Assembly: GCA_964483105.1 (NCBI GenBank)
Contig: CAYZZU010000021.1
Span: 1 to 48,467 of the forward strand
DNA length: 48,467 bases
From: CAYZZU01 sp964483105
GTDB lineage: Bacteria; CG2-30-53-67
Direction: 5' to 3'
Shown here: in pieces, positions 1-8,226 of the stretch
Position numbering within the stretch: the first letter of the stretch is position 1
How the letters are laid out: the number at the start of each line of letters is the position of its first letter
Position numbers and translations under genes: made by a program
Notes under the pieces: generated by a model
What the model was told of the DNA's origin: nothing
Database searches by the model: none
The model's input: the letters and a program-made list of their open reading frames with translations, nothing else

Positions 1-125
1 AAAACTTCAGATGAAGGTAGGCAACACGATCCCGGACATTGCTCTTCCTGAAATTAGGTGACGAATTGTTTTTGTTCATTTTTTTGCTCGCTTCAAAGAA
101 GATGGCTTCGTAAGAAGTCTTATTT

Positions 126-146
126 CCCCTCCCCTGGTGGGAGGGG
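126..146. repeat. GC-rich hairpin, 8-bp stem
   Basis: CCCCTCCC at 126-133 pairs with GGGAGGGG at 139-146 around a 5-nt loop. It lacks a T-run, so it is not a classical terminator. It looks like one of the short intergenic palindromes scattered in this type of genome. Confidence 0.45.
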
Positions 147-225
147 ATCAAGCCTGCTCTGAGTCCGTCGAAGAGGGGAGGGAGTGTAAGACTTTGGTTT
201 GTCATCCTATTTCACCCTCACCCTT

Positions 226-249
226 CCCTCTCCCATCAGAGGGAGAGGG
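226..249. repeat. GC-rich hairpin, 9-bp stem
   Basis: CCCTCTCCC at 226-234 pairs perfectly with GGGAGAGGG at 241-249 around a 6-nt loop. It is preceded by CCCTCACCCTT, which matches the common dispersed CCCTCACCCT/CCCTCTCCC intergenic repeat type. No gene is attached to it. Confidence 0.5.
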
Positions 250-385
250 TGTTTCAGTACTTTGGATTTCCGGGCATGGTGAGCTCAGTCGAACCACACG
301 ATCTCGCCCTTTACCCCTCTCCTTCTACGATGTTGGGCCGCGTGACAGGGGGGATGCTCCCCCCGCGGGGGAGTCGGGTTCGCGT

Positions 386-415
386 ATCCTGTCGATCCGG
401 TTCATCCTGTCAAAA
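386..415. repeat. Short tandem ATCCTGTC-type repeat
   Basis: Two copies of an ATCCTGTC core (starting at 386 and at 404), separated by GATCCGGTTC, are followed by an A-run. This resembles the widespread ATCCTGTTAATCCTGTC-type intergenic repeat. The function is unknown. Confidence 0.35.
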
Positions 416-684
416 AGGTTGGGTTGTGGAGATCGTATCCCCCCTCCCGGTTTCTGGTTTCACCTTACAGGTGAGTCGTATACTCACCATAAACCTTTAA
501 ACCAAATCGTGAAAAAGAATCTAAACGATTTGAAAAAAATGCCGATATGTTTTAAGAAACCGTTCTCAAGCAGGGTCCTTCTGTTTCGGATGATCCCAGG
601 GCACAAACAGGCAGGCAGAGAAGCCGGGGTGGGGTGAAAAATCCGGTTCGTCCGCCGCCGCAATTCCAAGGATGGGGGAACACT

Positions 685-1740
685 ATGATTGGGAAAGAGA
701 GCGACCTGTTTGATGAGGCCATCATACAGGATTTCAGGAATGAATTTGAAGATTATTACGAAAGTACGCAGAATATTCTTCTGGCGCTGGAAAAGAAACC
801 GGACGATCAGGAACAACTCCGGGCCCTGTTCCGCATTGCCCACACGTTAAAGGGCAATCTCAGCATGCCCGAGGTCAGTCATATCGCCGGTTTTGTGCAT
901 TTGCTGGAAAACGTGCTGGAGGATATACGAAACGGCACGCTTGCCTTCAATAATCGGATGAGTGATCTCTTTTTACTGGGCATGGAACGGGTACGCAAGG
1001 CCTTTGATGACACGCTTTCCGGAAAGACAACGGACGGCCTGGAAGAGATCAAGCGGGCCTTAACCGGGGTAAGGGCCGGCAACCCGGACAGGGAACATAA
1101 CCTTGAAAGAACGTTGGCCCTGTTGGATTCCGGTTATGCCGTGATGGAGGAGGAGCACAATCCGCATTTCGCGGATCTTAAGTTCTTCGGGCAGCTCGCA
1201 GAATTCCTGGAGAGGCGCGTGCGCTACAAAAGCGGTTCCACCGAACGCATCCTCTCGCTGGCTATGAGCATGAATGCAATCTCAGAGGGGCTGATCGATC
1301 CGGACCAACTCCGTGTGGGGGTGTACATGCATGATATCGGCATGAGTTTTCTGCCTTTGGACCTTTTGAACAAGGAAGGGCCATTCAGTGACGCAGAACG
1401 GATGCGTGTCGAGACGCATCCGGGAGCGGGCGCTCAGTTGCTCACTCATCTGGAGTACTGGTGGGAGGCCCGCCAAATCGTTCATCAGCACCATGAGCGG
1501 GTGGATGGTCAGGGATACCCTGATTCCCTGACAGGTGACCGGATCTGTGATGGCGCCAAGGTGTTGGCGATCGCGGATACCTTCGACTCCATGACTCATC
1601 AACGCCCGGACCGGAAGCATAAACGACCTTTTCTCCGCGCCGTCGCCGAAATCAACAGTAACAGCGGAACGCAGTTTGAACCTCGCTGGGTGGATATTTT
1701 CAATCAGGCGGTGCGCCAGTACTATATCAAGACGGCCTGA
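685..1740 (+). CDS. HPt domain / HD-GYP phosphodiesterase-like signalling protein
   Basis: A soluble 351-residue protein with an N-terminal histidine-phosphotransfer domain (about 10-125, phospho-acceptor His53 in AHTLKG) and a C-terminal HD-GYP domain (about 160-345). HD-GYP enzymes hydrolyse cyclic di-GMP; the HD dyad is H216-D217 and the signature HHERVDGQGYP is at 269-279. The usual HDIGK motif reads HDIGM, so the conserved lysine is missing and activity is uncertain. I chose the ATG at 685, behind GATGGGGGAACACT. The frame opens earlier (634) but that part is not HPt-like. The gene converges on the minus-strand signalling operon, whose kinases could phosphorylate the HPt domain (inference). 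Confidence 0.85.
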   Translation: MIGKESDLFDEAIIQDFRNEFEDYYESTQNILLALEKKPDDQEQLRALFRIAHTLKGNLSMPEVSHIAGFVHLLENVLEDIRNGTLAFNNRMSDLFLLGMERVRKAFDDTLSGKTTDGLEEIKRALTGVRAGNPDREHNLERTLALLDSGYAVMEEEHNPHFADLKFFGQLAEFLERRVRYKSGSTERILSLAMSMNAISEGLIDPDQLRVGVYMHDIGMSFLPLDLLNKEGPFSDAERMRVETHPGAGAQLLTHLEYWWEARQIVHQHHERVDGQGYPDSLTGDRICDGAKVLAIADTFDSMTHQRPDRKHKRPFLRAVAEINSNSGTQFEPRWVDIFNQAVRQYYIKTA

Positions 1741-1830
1741 CGGGAAACTGATTCCGGGTGTTCAGGGACGGCAAAAAACTGTCCGGGCCTGAGATCCCTA
1801 CAGCCTCTGCATTTTCGGATGCTGATGTTT

Positions 1831-1852
1831 CGTGGATTTCATGCAATCCACG
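1831..1852. repeat. Stem-loop between convergent genes
   Basis: CGTGGATT at 1831-1838 pairs with AATCCACG at 1845-1852 around a 6-nt loop. It sits in the gap between two convergent genes, where a bidirectional terminator would be expected. Neither strand has a T-run after the stem, so a terminator role is only possible. Confidence 0.35.
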
Positions 1853-1875
1853 CGGCAGGACAAAACCGACCGCGC

Positions 1876-2433
1876 CTACGCATACTCCCGCTCGCACTGT
1901 GCGAGGATTTCCCGGTATTCCGCTTCCGATATTTCCGGTAGGAGGATCGACCCGTTTGGATCGCGTTTCAGAGAATCGATGCCGGGATAGCGTTTTTCGA
2001 GAAGCTTCATGTTGATCGCCTGGCGTTTCACGGTGGCAAGAAGTCTCCGGTTTTCCAGCTCCAGGTCATATTTTTCCAGGGCCGAACGGAGCGCGAGCTT
2101 CAGTTCCAGGTCGTTCCAGGGTTTAACAAAAAAACGGTAGATTTCTCCCCGATTGACTGCCTTCATGGTGGAGTCCGGACTGGCCTGTCCCGTCAACAGG
2201 ATGCGTACGGTGTCCGGATAACGTTCCCGGACCGTGGAAAGAAATTCCGATCCGGTCATTTCGGGCATCTTCTCGTCGGAGATGACCACCTTGAAACGGA
2301 TCGACCGGAGGCGTTGCAGGGCCTCCTGACCGTTTCGGGCTCCATGAACTTCGTAAGGTTCCTCCAGGAGCGATCGTCGCAAGGCCTGGATGACCTGAGG
2401 TTCGTCATCTACAATCAGGATTTTGTTTTCCAT
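1876..2433 (-). CDS. Stand-alone response regulator receiver protein
   Basis: A 185-residue protein with an N-terminal REC domain (about 3-125): acidic pair D9-D10, phospho-acceptor Asp53 in ISDEKMP, then LTG and the KPWND motif shared by all receiver proteins of this operon. The remaining 60 residues look helical and have no recognisable output domain. The start is the ATG at 2433 behind GGGAGGAGACG. It overlaps the end of the upstream REC-ATPase gene by 19 nt, so the two are probably translationally coupled. It is the last gene of the operon and probably works by protein-protein contact. Confidence 0.85.
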   Translation of the reverse strand: MENKILIVDDEPQVIQALRRSLLEEPYEVHGARNGQEALQRLRSIRFKVVISDEKMPEMTGSEFLSTVRERYPDTVRILLTGQASPDSTMKAVNRGEIYRFFVKPWNDLELKLALRSALEKYDLELENRRLLATVKRQAINMKLLEKRYPGIDSLKRDPNGSILLPEISEAEYREILAQCEREYA

Positions 2434-4886
2434 GTCGTCTCCTCCCTGTCAGGTTGAAGTGAGGGTGCCTTGACCTCGGTTCCGCAGAAGGGACAGAGGT
2501 GCCAGTCGCTTTCAAGGGGCGTCCGGCAGTGGGTACAGACATTCTGTTTGAAGGTCCCGCAGTACGGACAGAAAAGAAACTTTGCGTCGATCATCATCCG
2601 GCAGTTCTCGCATCTCCGCTCATGCCGGGTCTGGGGACCGATGACTCGGAGAATCTCATCCAGGGTTGTCTCTCCCCGTTTTACCTTTTCAATTCCGTCC
2701 TCGATCAGGGTTTTCATTCCTCCGGCACGGGCCGTTCTGATTAATTCCGACTCCTTGTAACCGCTGCTGATGATCTGTCTGAAATCATCGGTCATGACGA
2801 AGACCTCGAAGATCCCCATCCTCCCCGAATAACCGGTCTGGTTGCATCGGGAACAACCTTTCCCTTTGTAGGCCTTCCCCATCAGAGCCTCCGCCGGAAT
2901 TTTCAGAAGATCCAGCGCTTCCGGGTCCGGGGGCTCTTCCACCCTGCATCCCTTGCAGATCTTTCGAACCAGGCGTTGGGCCAGGATTCCCTCCAGGCAG
3001 GAGGCGATCAGGTAAGGCTGAATCCCCATGTCGATGAGACGGGTGATGGAGGCGATGGAGTTGTTCGTATGCAGGGACGTGAGTACCATATGCCCTGTGA
3101 GTGCCGCCTTGAAGGTGACATCCGCGGTCTCCTGATCCCGGATCTCTCCCACCAGGATGACATCCGGGTCCTGACGCAGGGTCGCGCGAAGGACCGAGGC
3201 GAAGGAGAGTCCGACGCGGCTTTTCACATAGACCTGATTGGCCTCTTCCAGAAAATATTCCACCGGATCTTCAATGGTTTCATAATTCTTGGTTTTCTGG
3301 AGCATCTCATGCAGCAGGGAGTAGAGCATGGTGGTTTTCCCGCTTCCCGTGGGTCCGGTGGAGATCAGGATCCCCTGGGGTTTTCGTATCAGGGTGCGGA
3401 TTTTCCGGAGATCGTCGTCGATGACGCCTAAATCATCCAGTTTTTTCACGCTCGCGTTTTTGTCCAGTATCCTCATGACGACCTTTTCGCCGTTGATGGT
3501 CGGCATGGTGGAGACACGGATATCGACGATTCGTGTCCCGGCCTTGACGGTAATCCTTCCGTCCTGAGGGACCCGCCGTTCCGCGATATCCATCTTGGCG
3601 AGAATCTTGATCCGGGATATAACGGCCGGATGCAGGTCGGCGGGAATCTTGATCTTGCTGTGGAGCATGCCGTCGATCCGGTAGCGGATTACGGTATATT
3701 TGGTCTTGGGCTCGATATGGATGTCGCTTGCCTGGTAACGGATCGCCTCGGAGATCACGGCGTTTACGATCCGGATAATCGGCGGAACCTCCGAGGACCC
3801 GATCAACTCCTGCAGATTGAAGGTCTCTTCCTCTTCTTCGATCACGATATCAATCTCGTCCATGGGATCGATATCGTCGATGTTGTCGAGTTGAAGCGAT
3901 TCTTCCTCCTCCCCACTACCATGGATTTTCCGGATCTGTTCCAGAATCTCCGAACTGCCCGCGATCACCGGCACGACCTTGAGCCCGGTCATCAGGGAAA
4001 TATTGTCACACTTTAATAGATCCGAGGGGTCGGCCATGGCAATGGTGAGCTGGTTTCCTTCCAGCTTGATCGGGAGAAGCCGATTCTTCCGGCAGAGCTC
4101 TTCCGGGAGGAAACGGGCCGCGGCCGGATGGATCACGGTCTCCTTCAGGTCGATTGCGTCGATATTCAGGTAATGCTGGAGAGCGCTGATGATGCTGCTC
4201 TCCTTGATGATTCCGAGCCTAATGAGCGTCTCGTTGATCGTTTCATCCTTTCGTTTCTCCTTTTCCGCCAGACGGAGTTCGTCGGTGTTGAGGAGACCTT
4301 CCTTGACCAGGATCTGTCCCATCAGACTGCGATTCTCGTTGAAAAGGTGAGAATATTTCTTGATCTTCAGCCGCTGTTTTTTTGTGATCTCCTTCAGTTT
4401 CCTGTTTTCCTGGATCAGGACGTATTGCTGGAGGGCCAGACTGACGGTCAGCCGGAGATCTTCATCATTCCAGGGTTTGGTGACAAATTTATAAACGGCG
4501 CCTTCATTCACCGCGCCCATGATCGACTGGACATCGGCATATCCCGTGAGCATGATCCGGATCGTTTCCGGCCACCTCTCCTTGACCTCCTTTAAAAGCT
4601 GCGCGCCGGTCATGCCGGGCATCCGGTGGTCACTGATGATGAGATGGACCCGGTTTTGCCCCATGCATGCCAGGGCCTCCTTGGCGGATGATGCTGTCAG
4701 GATTTCGTAGTTTTCTTCCAGGAAGATCCTGACCAGGGCCCGCAGGACCCCGGCTTCATCATCGACGAACAGTAAGGTATAGCGCTCCTCGCGGTCCTGA
4801 TCCGTTTCATCGGAATGGTTTCTCCGGGCCGCTTCCGGAGGTTCAGCCGGCGCGTCCTCGTGAAAGAGCTTCGCGTATCGTGACAT
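2415..4886 (-). CDS. REC / MshEN-like / PilB-GspE-type ATPase / double zinc-ribbon fusion
   Basis: An 823-residue fusion. Residues 36-160 are a receiver domain (D42-D43, phospho-acceptor D86, K137). About 185-325 resemble the MshEN/GspE N-terminal region, but the RLG-type cyclic di-GMP binding motifs are degenerate. About 365-745 form a type II/IV-pilus secretion ATPase with Walker A GPTGSGKT (511-518), Walker B DPDVILVGEIRD and the paired-cysteine zinc motif C644/C647/C678/C681. The tail carries two zinc ribbons (C759, C762, C773, C776 and C784, C787, C798, C801). PilB/GspE ATPases drive pilus extension or type II secretion from the cytoplasmic face of the inner membrane. The start is the ATG at 4886 behind AAGGAGAGAAG. 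No pilin or pilus assembly gene lies nearby, so the partner machine is elsewhere or the ATPase has been recruited for signalling. Confidence 0.88.
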   Translation of the reverse strand: MSRYAKLFHEDAPAEPPEAARRNHSDETDQDREERYTLLFVDDEAGVLRALVRIFLEENYEILTASSAKEALACMGQNRVHLIISDHRMPGMTGAQLLKEVKERWPETIRIMLTGYADVQSIMGAVNEGAVYKFVTKPWNDEDLRLTVSLALQQYVLIQENRKLKEITKKQRLKIKKYSHLFNENRSLMGQILVKEGLLNTDELRLAEKEKRKDETINETLIRLGIIKESSIISALQHYLNIDAIDLKETVIHPAAARFLPEELCRKNRLLPIKLEGNQLTIAMADPSDLLKCDNISLMTGLKVVPVIAGSSEILEQIRKIHGSGEEEESLQLDNIDDIDPMDEIDIVIEEEEETFNLQELIGSSEVPPIIRIVNAVISEAIRYQASDIHIEPKTKYTVIRYRIDGMLHSKIKIPADLHPAVISRIKILAKMDIAERRVPQDGRITVKAGTRIVDIRVSTMPTINGEKVVMRILDKNASVKKLDDLGVIDDDLRKIRTLIRKPQGILISTGPTGSGKTTMLYSLLHEMLQKTKNYETIEDPVEYFLEEANQVYVKSRVGLSFASVLRATLRQDPDVILVGEIRDQETADVTFKAALTGHMVLTSLHTNNSIASITRLIDMGIQPYLIASCLEGILAQRLVRKICKGCRVEEPPDPEALDLLKIPAEALMGKAYKGKGCSRCNQTGYSGRMGIFEVFVMTDDFRQIISSGYKESELIRTARAGGMKTLIEDGIEKVKRGETTLDEILRVIGPQTRHERRCENCRMMIDAKFLFCPYCGTFKQNVCTHCRTPLESDWHLCPFCGTEVKAPSLQPDREETTWKTKS

Positions 4887-6186
4887 CTTCTCTCCTTGAT
4901 ATGGGGAGTTGAATCAGGACGGTGGCGCCGTGATCCGCTCCGTTTCGCACCTCGATCGTCCCCCCATAGGATGTAATCACTTCGTAGGCGACCGTCAGAC
5001 CCATGCCGGTACCCTGTCCAACCTCCCGCGTGGTATAGAAGGGTTCAAAGATATGATCCAGGATCTCCTCCGGGATGCCCGGGCCGTTATCTTCGAAACG
5101 GATTCGAATCCGGCCTTCTTCACAGGAAGTACGGATGACCAACCTCAACCCCTTCCGTGCGCTCTGAAAGGCGTTCAAGAGGATATTCAGAAAGACCTGA
5201 CCCATCCGGGCTGCGTTGCAGGTGATTCCGGGCAGCGGATGAAACTCCCGGAGAATTTCGCTTTCCTCCGGAATTTCATGGGCCAGAACCTTCAGGGTCC
5301 GGTCGATCTCTTCATTCAGGTCGATACAGACCTCCTGACTGTCGTCGATATGAGAAAAGTCCTTCAGATCGGAAACAATCCGTTGGATTCGCTCCCCGCC
5401 TTCCAGACTTTGTCCGATCAGTTCTTCCAGGTCGTCACGGATGAAGTCGAGCTTCAGATCCTTCCAGGTTTTTTGAAGTTCTTCCAGGACGGGGGCGGGG
5501 ATTTCGGTTTTTCCCGGAACTTCCCGGTACAGGTCGAGCATTTTCCTCATCCGTTCCGTGTAATGTCTCAGGGTGTTCAGGTTGCTGATGATGAATCCCA
5601 GGGGGTTGTTGATCTCATGGGCCATGCCTGCCGCAAGCCGTCCCACCGAGGCCATTTTTTCCCGTTGCAACAGTCCCACAAGGGCGCGTTTGAGTTCTCC
5701 GGTGCGTTCCTGGACCTTAATCTCAAGTTTTTCCGCTAATTCCCGGTAGTTCCCTTCTGAAACGCGCAAACGCCGGTTTGTTTCCAAAAGCTCTTCATAG
5801 GATTGGGAGACCACCGACGTATGGATTTCCGTGGTCAGCATCCTTTTCAGATTGTTGTCGACCAGGAGCTGAGTCGCGTCCCGCAACAGATTCGAAAGCC
5901 CGTTTAAGTTGAGAGAAGAGGGATCTCCCCGGAGGATCAGCCGGCCGACCGTTTCACCCTCCAGTCTCAACGGCCGGGATTCTTCCCGATCTTCCCGCGG
6001 GATGGATTCCCCCTGTTCCCAGAGAACCCGGTCGCGGGCGTCCAGAAGAGCCACCCACTTCGCTCCGCACTGAATCGCGCCCCCCAGGAGCGGGGTGACC
6101 TCCGGAGCGGAGAGAAGATCACGCAGTTTCTTCTCCGAGCCGACGATGAATTCAATCTGCCGGGACGGTCTTGAATCGTCCGTCAT
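4843..6186 (-). CDS. Cytoplasmic sensor histidine kinase
   Basis: A 447-residue kinase with no membrane segment. Residues 1-120 are a small sensory region I cannot assign. A coiled coil covers about 125-175. The dimerisation/phospho-acceptor domain has H190 in MAHEINNPLGF, and a HATPase domain follows with N-box NILLNAFQSA, DNGPGIP and GTGMGL boxes. It would autophosphorylate and feed the receiver domains in this operon. It starts at the ATG at 6186 behind GAGGAAACAAC and overlaps the downstream REC-ATPase gene by 44 nt, which supports a direct kinase-receiver pairing. Confidence 0.9.
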   Translation of the reverse strand: MTDDSRPSRQIEFIVGSEKKLRDLLSAPEVTPLLGGAIQCGAKWVALLDARDRVLWEQGESIPREDREESRPLRLEGETVGRLILRGDPSSLNLNGLSNLLRDATQLLVDNNLKRMLTTEIHTSVVSQSYEELLETNRRLRVSEGNYRELAEKLEIKVQERTGELKRALVGLLQREKMASVGRLAAGMAHEINNPLGFIISNLNTLRHYTERMRKMLDLYREVPGKTEIPAPVLEELQKTWKDLKLDFIRDDLEELIGQSLEGGERIQRIVSDLKDFSHIDDSQEVCIDLNEEIDRTLKVLAHEIPEESEILREFHPLPGITCNAARMGQVFLNILLNAFQSARKGLRLVIRTSCEEGRIRIRFEDNGPGIPEEILDHIFEPFYTTREVGQGTGMGLTVAYEVITSYGGTIEVRNGADHGATVLIQLPISRREDVTIREALSRGRAG

Positions 6187-6205
6187 GTTGTTTCCTCTTC
6201 CTGGT

Positions 6206-6904
6206 TCAGCGGTCCTGATTCGGTGTCTTGGGGCCGCCTTCCTCTCCGTGAGCCGGACTGATCCGGACCAGCCCGTCTACAAAGTCACCCTGACCCAGCC
6301 CGTGTTTTCCGAAAAGCTCATAACGACGGTCCAGTTTCTCGTATGTCATCTTCAGCAATTTCCGGAAGGTCGCCACGACTCCCCATCCCTCCAGGGCCGA
6401 GGCGAGAAAGACCGGGATGCCGGTGGGGTCCCAAGTGCGCCGGAGATCGTCTTCCGGAAGGATCCCCGGAAGATCTCTCTTGTTGAACTGGATGACAAGC
6501 GGCAGTGTTTCAATGTCAAGCCCCACGAAGGCCAGATTCTTCTCCAGATTTTCGAAACTCTCCACATTGTTCGCCTTTTCCGTGATCCGGGAATCCGCGA
6601 TGAAGGCGACTCCGTCCGTCCTCTGAAGTACGGCCTTCCGGGTGGCGTCGTGTTTCACCTGCCCCGGCACCGTGTAGACCTTGACCTTGATTTTCAGACC
6701 GCTGGGGGCGACCAGGAAAAAGGGGAGCAGGTCGAAGAAGATGGTCCGGTCGTCCTGTGTATCCAGGACCATGAGGTCTCCCCGGTTCTCCCGGATCAGG
6801 AGATCGTGCAGACAGAGGAGGTTGGTGGTCTTACCCGAAAGTGCGGGACCGTAGTAGACCAGCTTCACAACCATCCTGTTTTCGATCTCGTCCAACTCGA
6901 TCAT
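6206..6904 (-). CDS. MglA-like small Ras-type GTPase
   Basis: A 232-residue GTPase related to MglA, the bacterial polarity switch that controls type IV pili and gliding in myxobacteria. The P-loop GPALSGKTT is at 19-27, a G3-like TVPGQ at 78-82 (instead of DTAGQ, as in bacterial MglA-type proteins), NKRD at 141-144 and a G5-like ASA near 168-170. MglA is about 195 residues; this protein has a 30-residue charged tail. Its stop is followed 19 nt later by the histidine kinase start. Its own start overlaps the REC-HD-GYP stop as ATGA. No MglB-type Roadblock activator gene is visible here, which is unusual. The neighbouring pilus-type ATPase fits a motility or pilus-polarity role (inference). Confidence 0.85.
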   Translation of the reverse strand: MIELDEIENRMVVKLVYYGPALSGKTTNLLCLHDLLIRENRGDLMVLDTQDDRTIFFDLLPFFLVAPSGLKIKVKVYTVPGQVKHDATRKAVLQRTDGVAFIADSRITEKANNVESFENLEKNLAFVGLDIETLPLVIQFNKRDLPGILPEDDLRRTWDPTGIPVFLASALEGWGVVATFRKLLKMTYEKLDRRYELFGKHGLGQGDFVDGLVRISPAHGEEGGPKTPNQDR

Positions 6905-8226
6905 GCGCGTCGTTTCCTCCAGACGAAGACACCTTCTCTTCCCGGATCCAGTTGATGATGACGTTTGAGGGACGCGATATTCCGGTTGTTCAGAACGGTC
7001 CCCCTGCGGAGAAGCAGGAGCCCGGTTCCGCTCCTGAGATCCCTGGAGAGGACCATGCCGGGACGGACCGCTTCGGGAGTGAGCTCACACTCCTCCATTT
7101 CACTCTTCGGTGCGGAAACTCCGTAGATCTTCCTGACGGGCGCTTCCACGAAGGAATAGATGCGTGGATCAAGACCCCGTCCGAGTTCTTTTTGAGCCTT
7201 CAGAAGGGTCCGCTCAATCCGCCGCCCCCCCCGGATTTCCGCGATCGTGTTGTCGACGAAATCGGCAATCGCGATCATTCTCGCGCCGAGCGGGATCCGT
7301 TCCGCCCCGAGTCCGTCCGGGAATCCGGATCCGTTGAATCGTTCATGATGATGGCGGACGAGAACACCCGCGTCCCGCAGATCCTCGATCAGATCCAGGG
7401 CCACCTGTCCTCTGACCGGATGGAGTCTGTATTGGTTCAGTTCCGCCCCGGTCAGGTGCCGCGGGGGCTTGTTGAGGATCCGGTCCGGAATCCCGATCTT
7501 TCCGATGTCATGCAACAGCGCGGCCACGGTGATCGACTCGATCTCTTTCCGGGACAGTTTCATGGTTCGTGCGATCCGGACGGCGATCTCCGCCACATTC
7601 CGGGAATGATTGCGGACCTTCCGGTTCCGGAGTTCCAGGAGACCGGAGAGAGAGACGATGGTGCTCTTGAAGTTGTTTTTCAGTCTTTCGTTCAAATGCT
7701 GCAGGGTGTCGTTCTTTTTCTGGATCTCTATGGTCTGTTCCTGCACCATGACCTGAAGCTGGTCGTTCCATCCTTGAAGCTCCTGGTTCTGTTTTTTCAC
7801 GATTCGGGTCAGCCGTCTGTTTTCCTGTATCAGTGTGTGTCGTTCCACGGCCTCCCGAAGGGTCTGTACGAGTTCGGTATCGTCCCAGGGTTTTCTCAGA
7901 TAGCGGTAGGCGCCGCCCCGATTGATCGCGTCCATGGCCGCCTGCATATCGGCGTACCCCGTGAGGACGATCCGCAGTGCGTCGGGGGAGATGTTCCGGG
8001 CTTCTTCCAGGAATTCCACGCCGGTCATGCCGGGCATTCTCTGATCGGAGACGATCACTCCGATATTCCGGCAGTCCGCCAGGATCTTCAGCGCCTTTTC
8101 CCCGGAGTCGGCGGTCAGTGTTTCAAAAGGTTCATCCATCAACAGGCGCTGGAGGGACCGGAGAATATTTTTCTCGTCATCCACAATGAGGACGCGGGTG
8201 GGATCCTGTACGGCGGTCTCATCCAT
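6901..8226 (-). CDS. REC / HD-GYP response regulator
   Basis: A 441-residue RpfG-type regulator: a receiver domain (about 10-130, phospho-acceptor in VSDQRMPGMTG, then TGYAD and KPWDD), a coiled coil (about 135-185), and an HD-GYP domain with LLHDIGKIGIPD and HHERFNGSGFPDGL. The second motif has Asn where HHExxDGxGYP has Asp, and GFP for GYP, so catalytic activity is not certain. About 75 extra residues follow the catalytic domain. I chose the second ATG (8226) because GGAGGAG lies 7 nt upstream of it; the first ATG (8232) is too close to that site. The gene overlaps the REC-PAS stop by 8 nt. The likely role is phosphorylation-controlled turnover of cyclic di-GMP. Confidence 0.87.
   Translation of the reverse strand: MDETAVQDPTRVLIVDDEKNILRSLQRLLMDEPFETLTADSGEKALKILADCRNIGVIVSDQRMPGMTGVEFLEEARNISPDALRIVLTGYADMQAAMDAINRGGAYRYLRKPWDDTELVQTLREAVERHTLIQENRRLTRIVKKQNQELQGWNDQLQVMVQEQTIEIQKKNDTLQHLNERLKNNFKSTIVSLSGLLELRNRKVRNHSRNVAEIAVRIARTMKLSRKEIESITVAALLHDIGKIGIPDRILNKPPRHLTGAELNQYRLHPVRGQVALDLIEDLRDAGVLVRHHHERFNGSGFPDGLGAERIPLGARMIAIADFVDNTIAEIRGGRRIERTLLKAQKELGRGLDPRIYSFVEAPVRKIYGVSAPKSEMEECELTPEAVRPGMVLSRDLRSGTGLLLLRRGTVLNNRNIASLKRHHQLDPGREGVFVWRKRRA

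Larger units (their letters stand above)
1..684. other. Non-coding region with repeat debris
   Basis: I find no convincing gene here. Translations across it are low-complexity and lack family motifs. The region holds two short GC-rich hairpins (126-146 and 226-249), a GC palindrome near 361-370, and a tandem ATCCTGT-type repeat at 386-415. Positions 11-61 encode a 16-codon reading frame (MKVGNTIPDIALPEIR, then stop) that resembles the first residues of AhpC/TSA peroxiredoxins. It may be a relic, but it is too short to call. Confidence 0.5.

Noticed and set aside
137..637. Open frame of 166 codons on the plus strand
   Set aside because: It consists of translated hairpins and repeats, has no domain features and overlaps frames on both strands.
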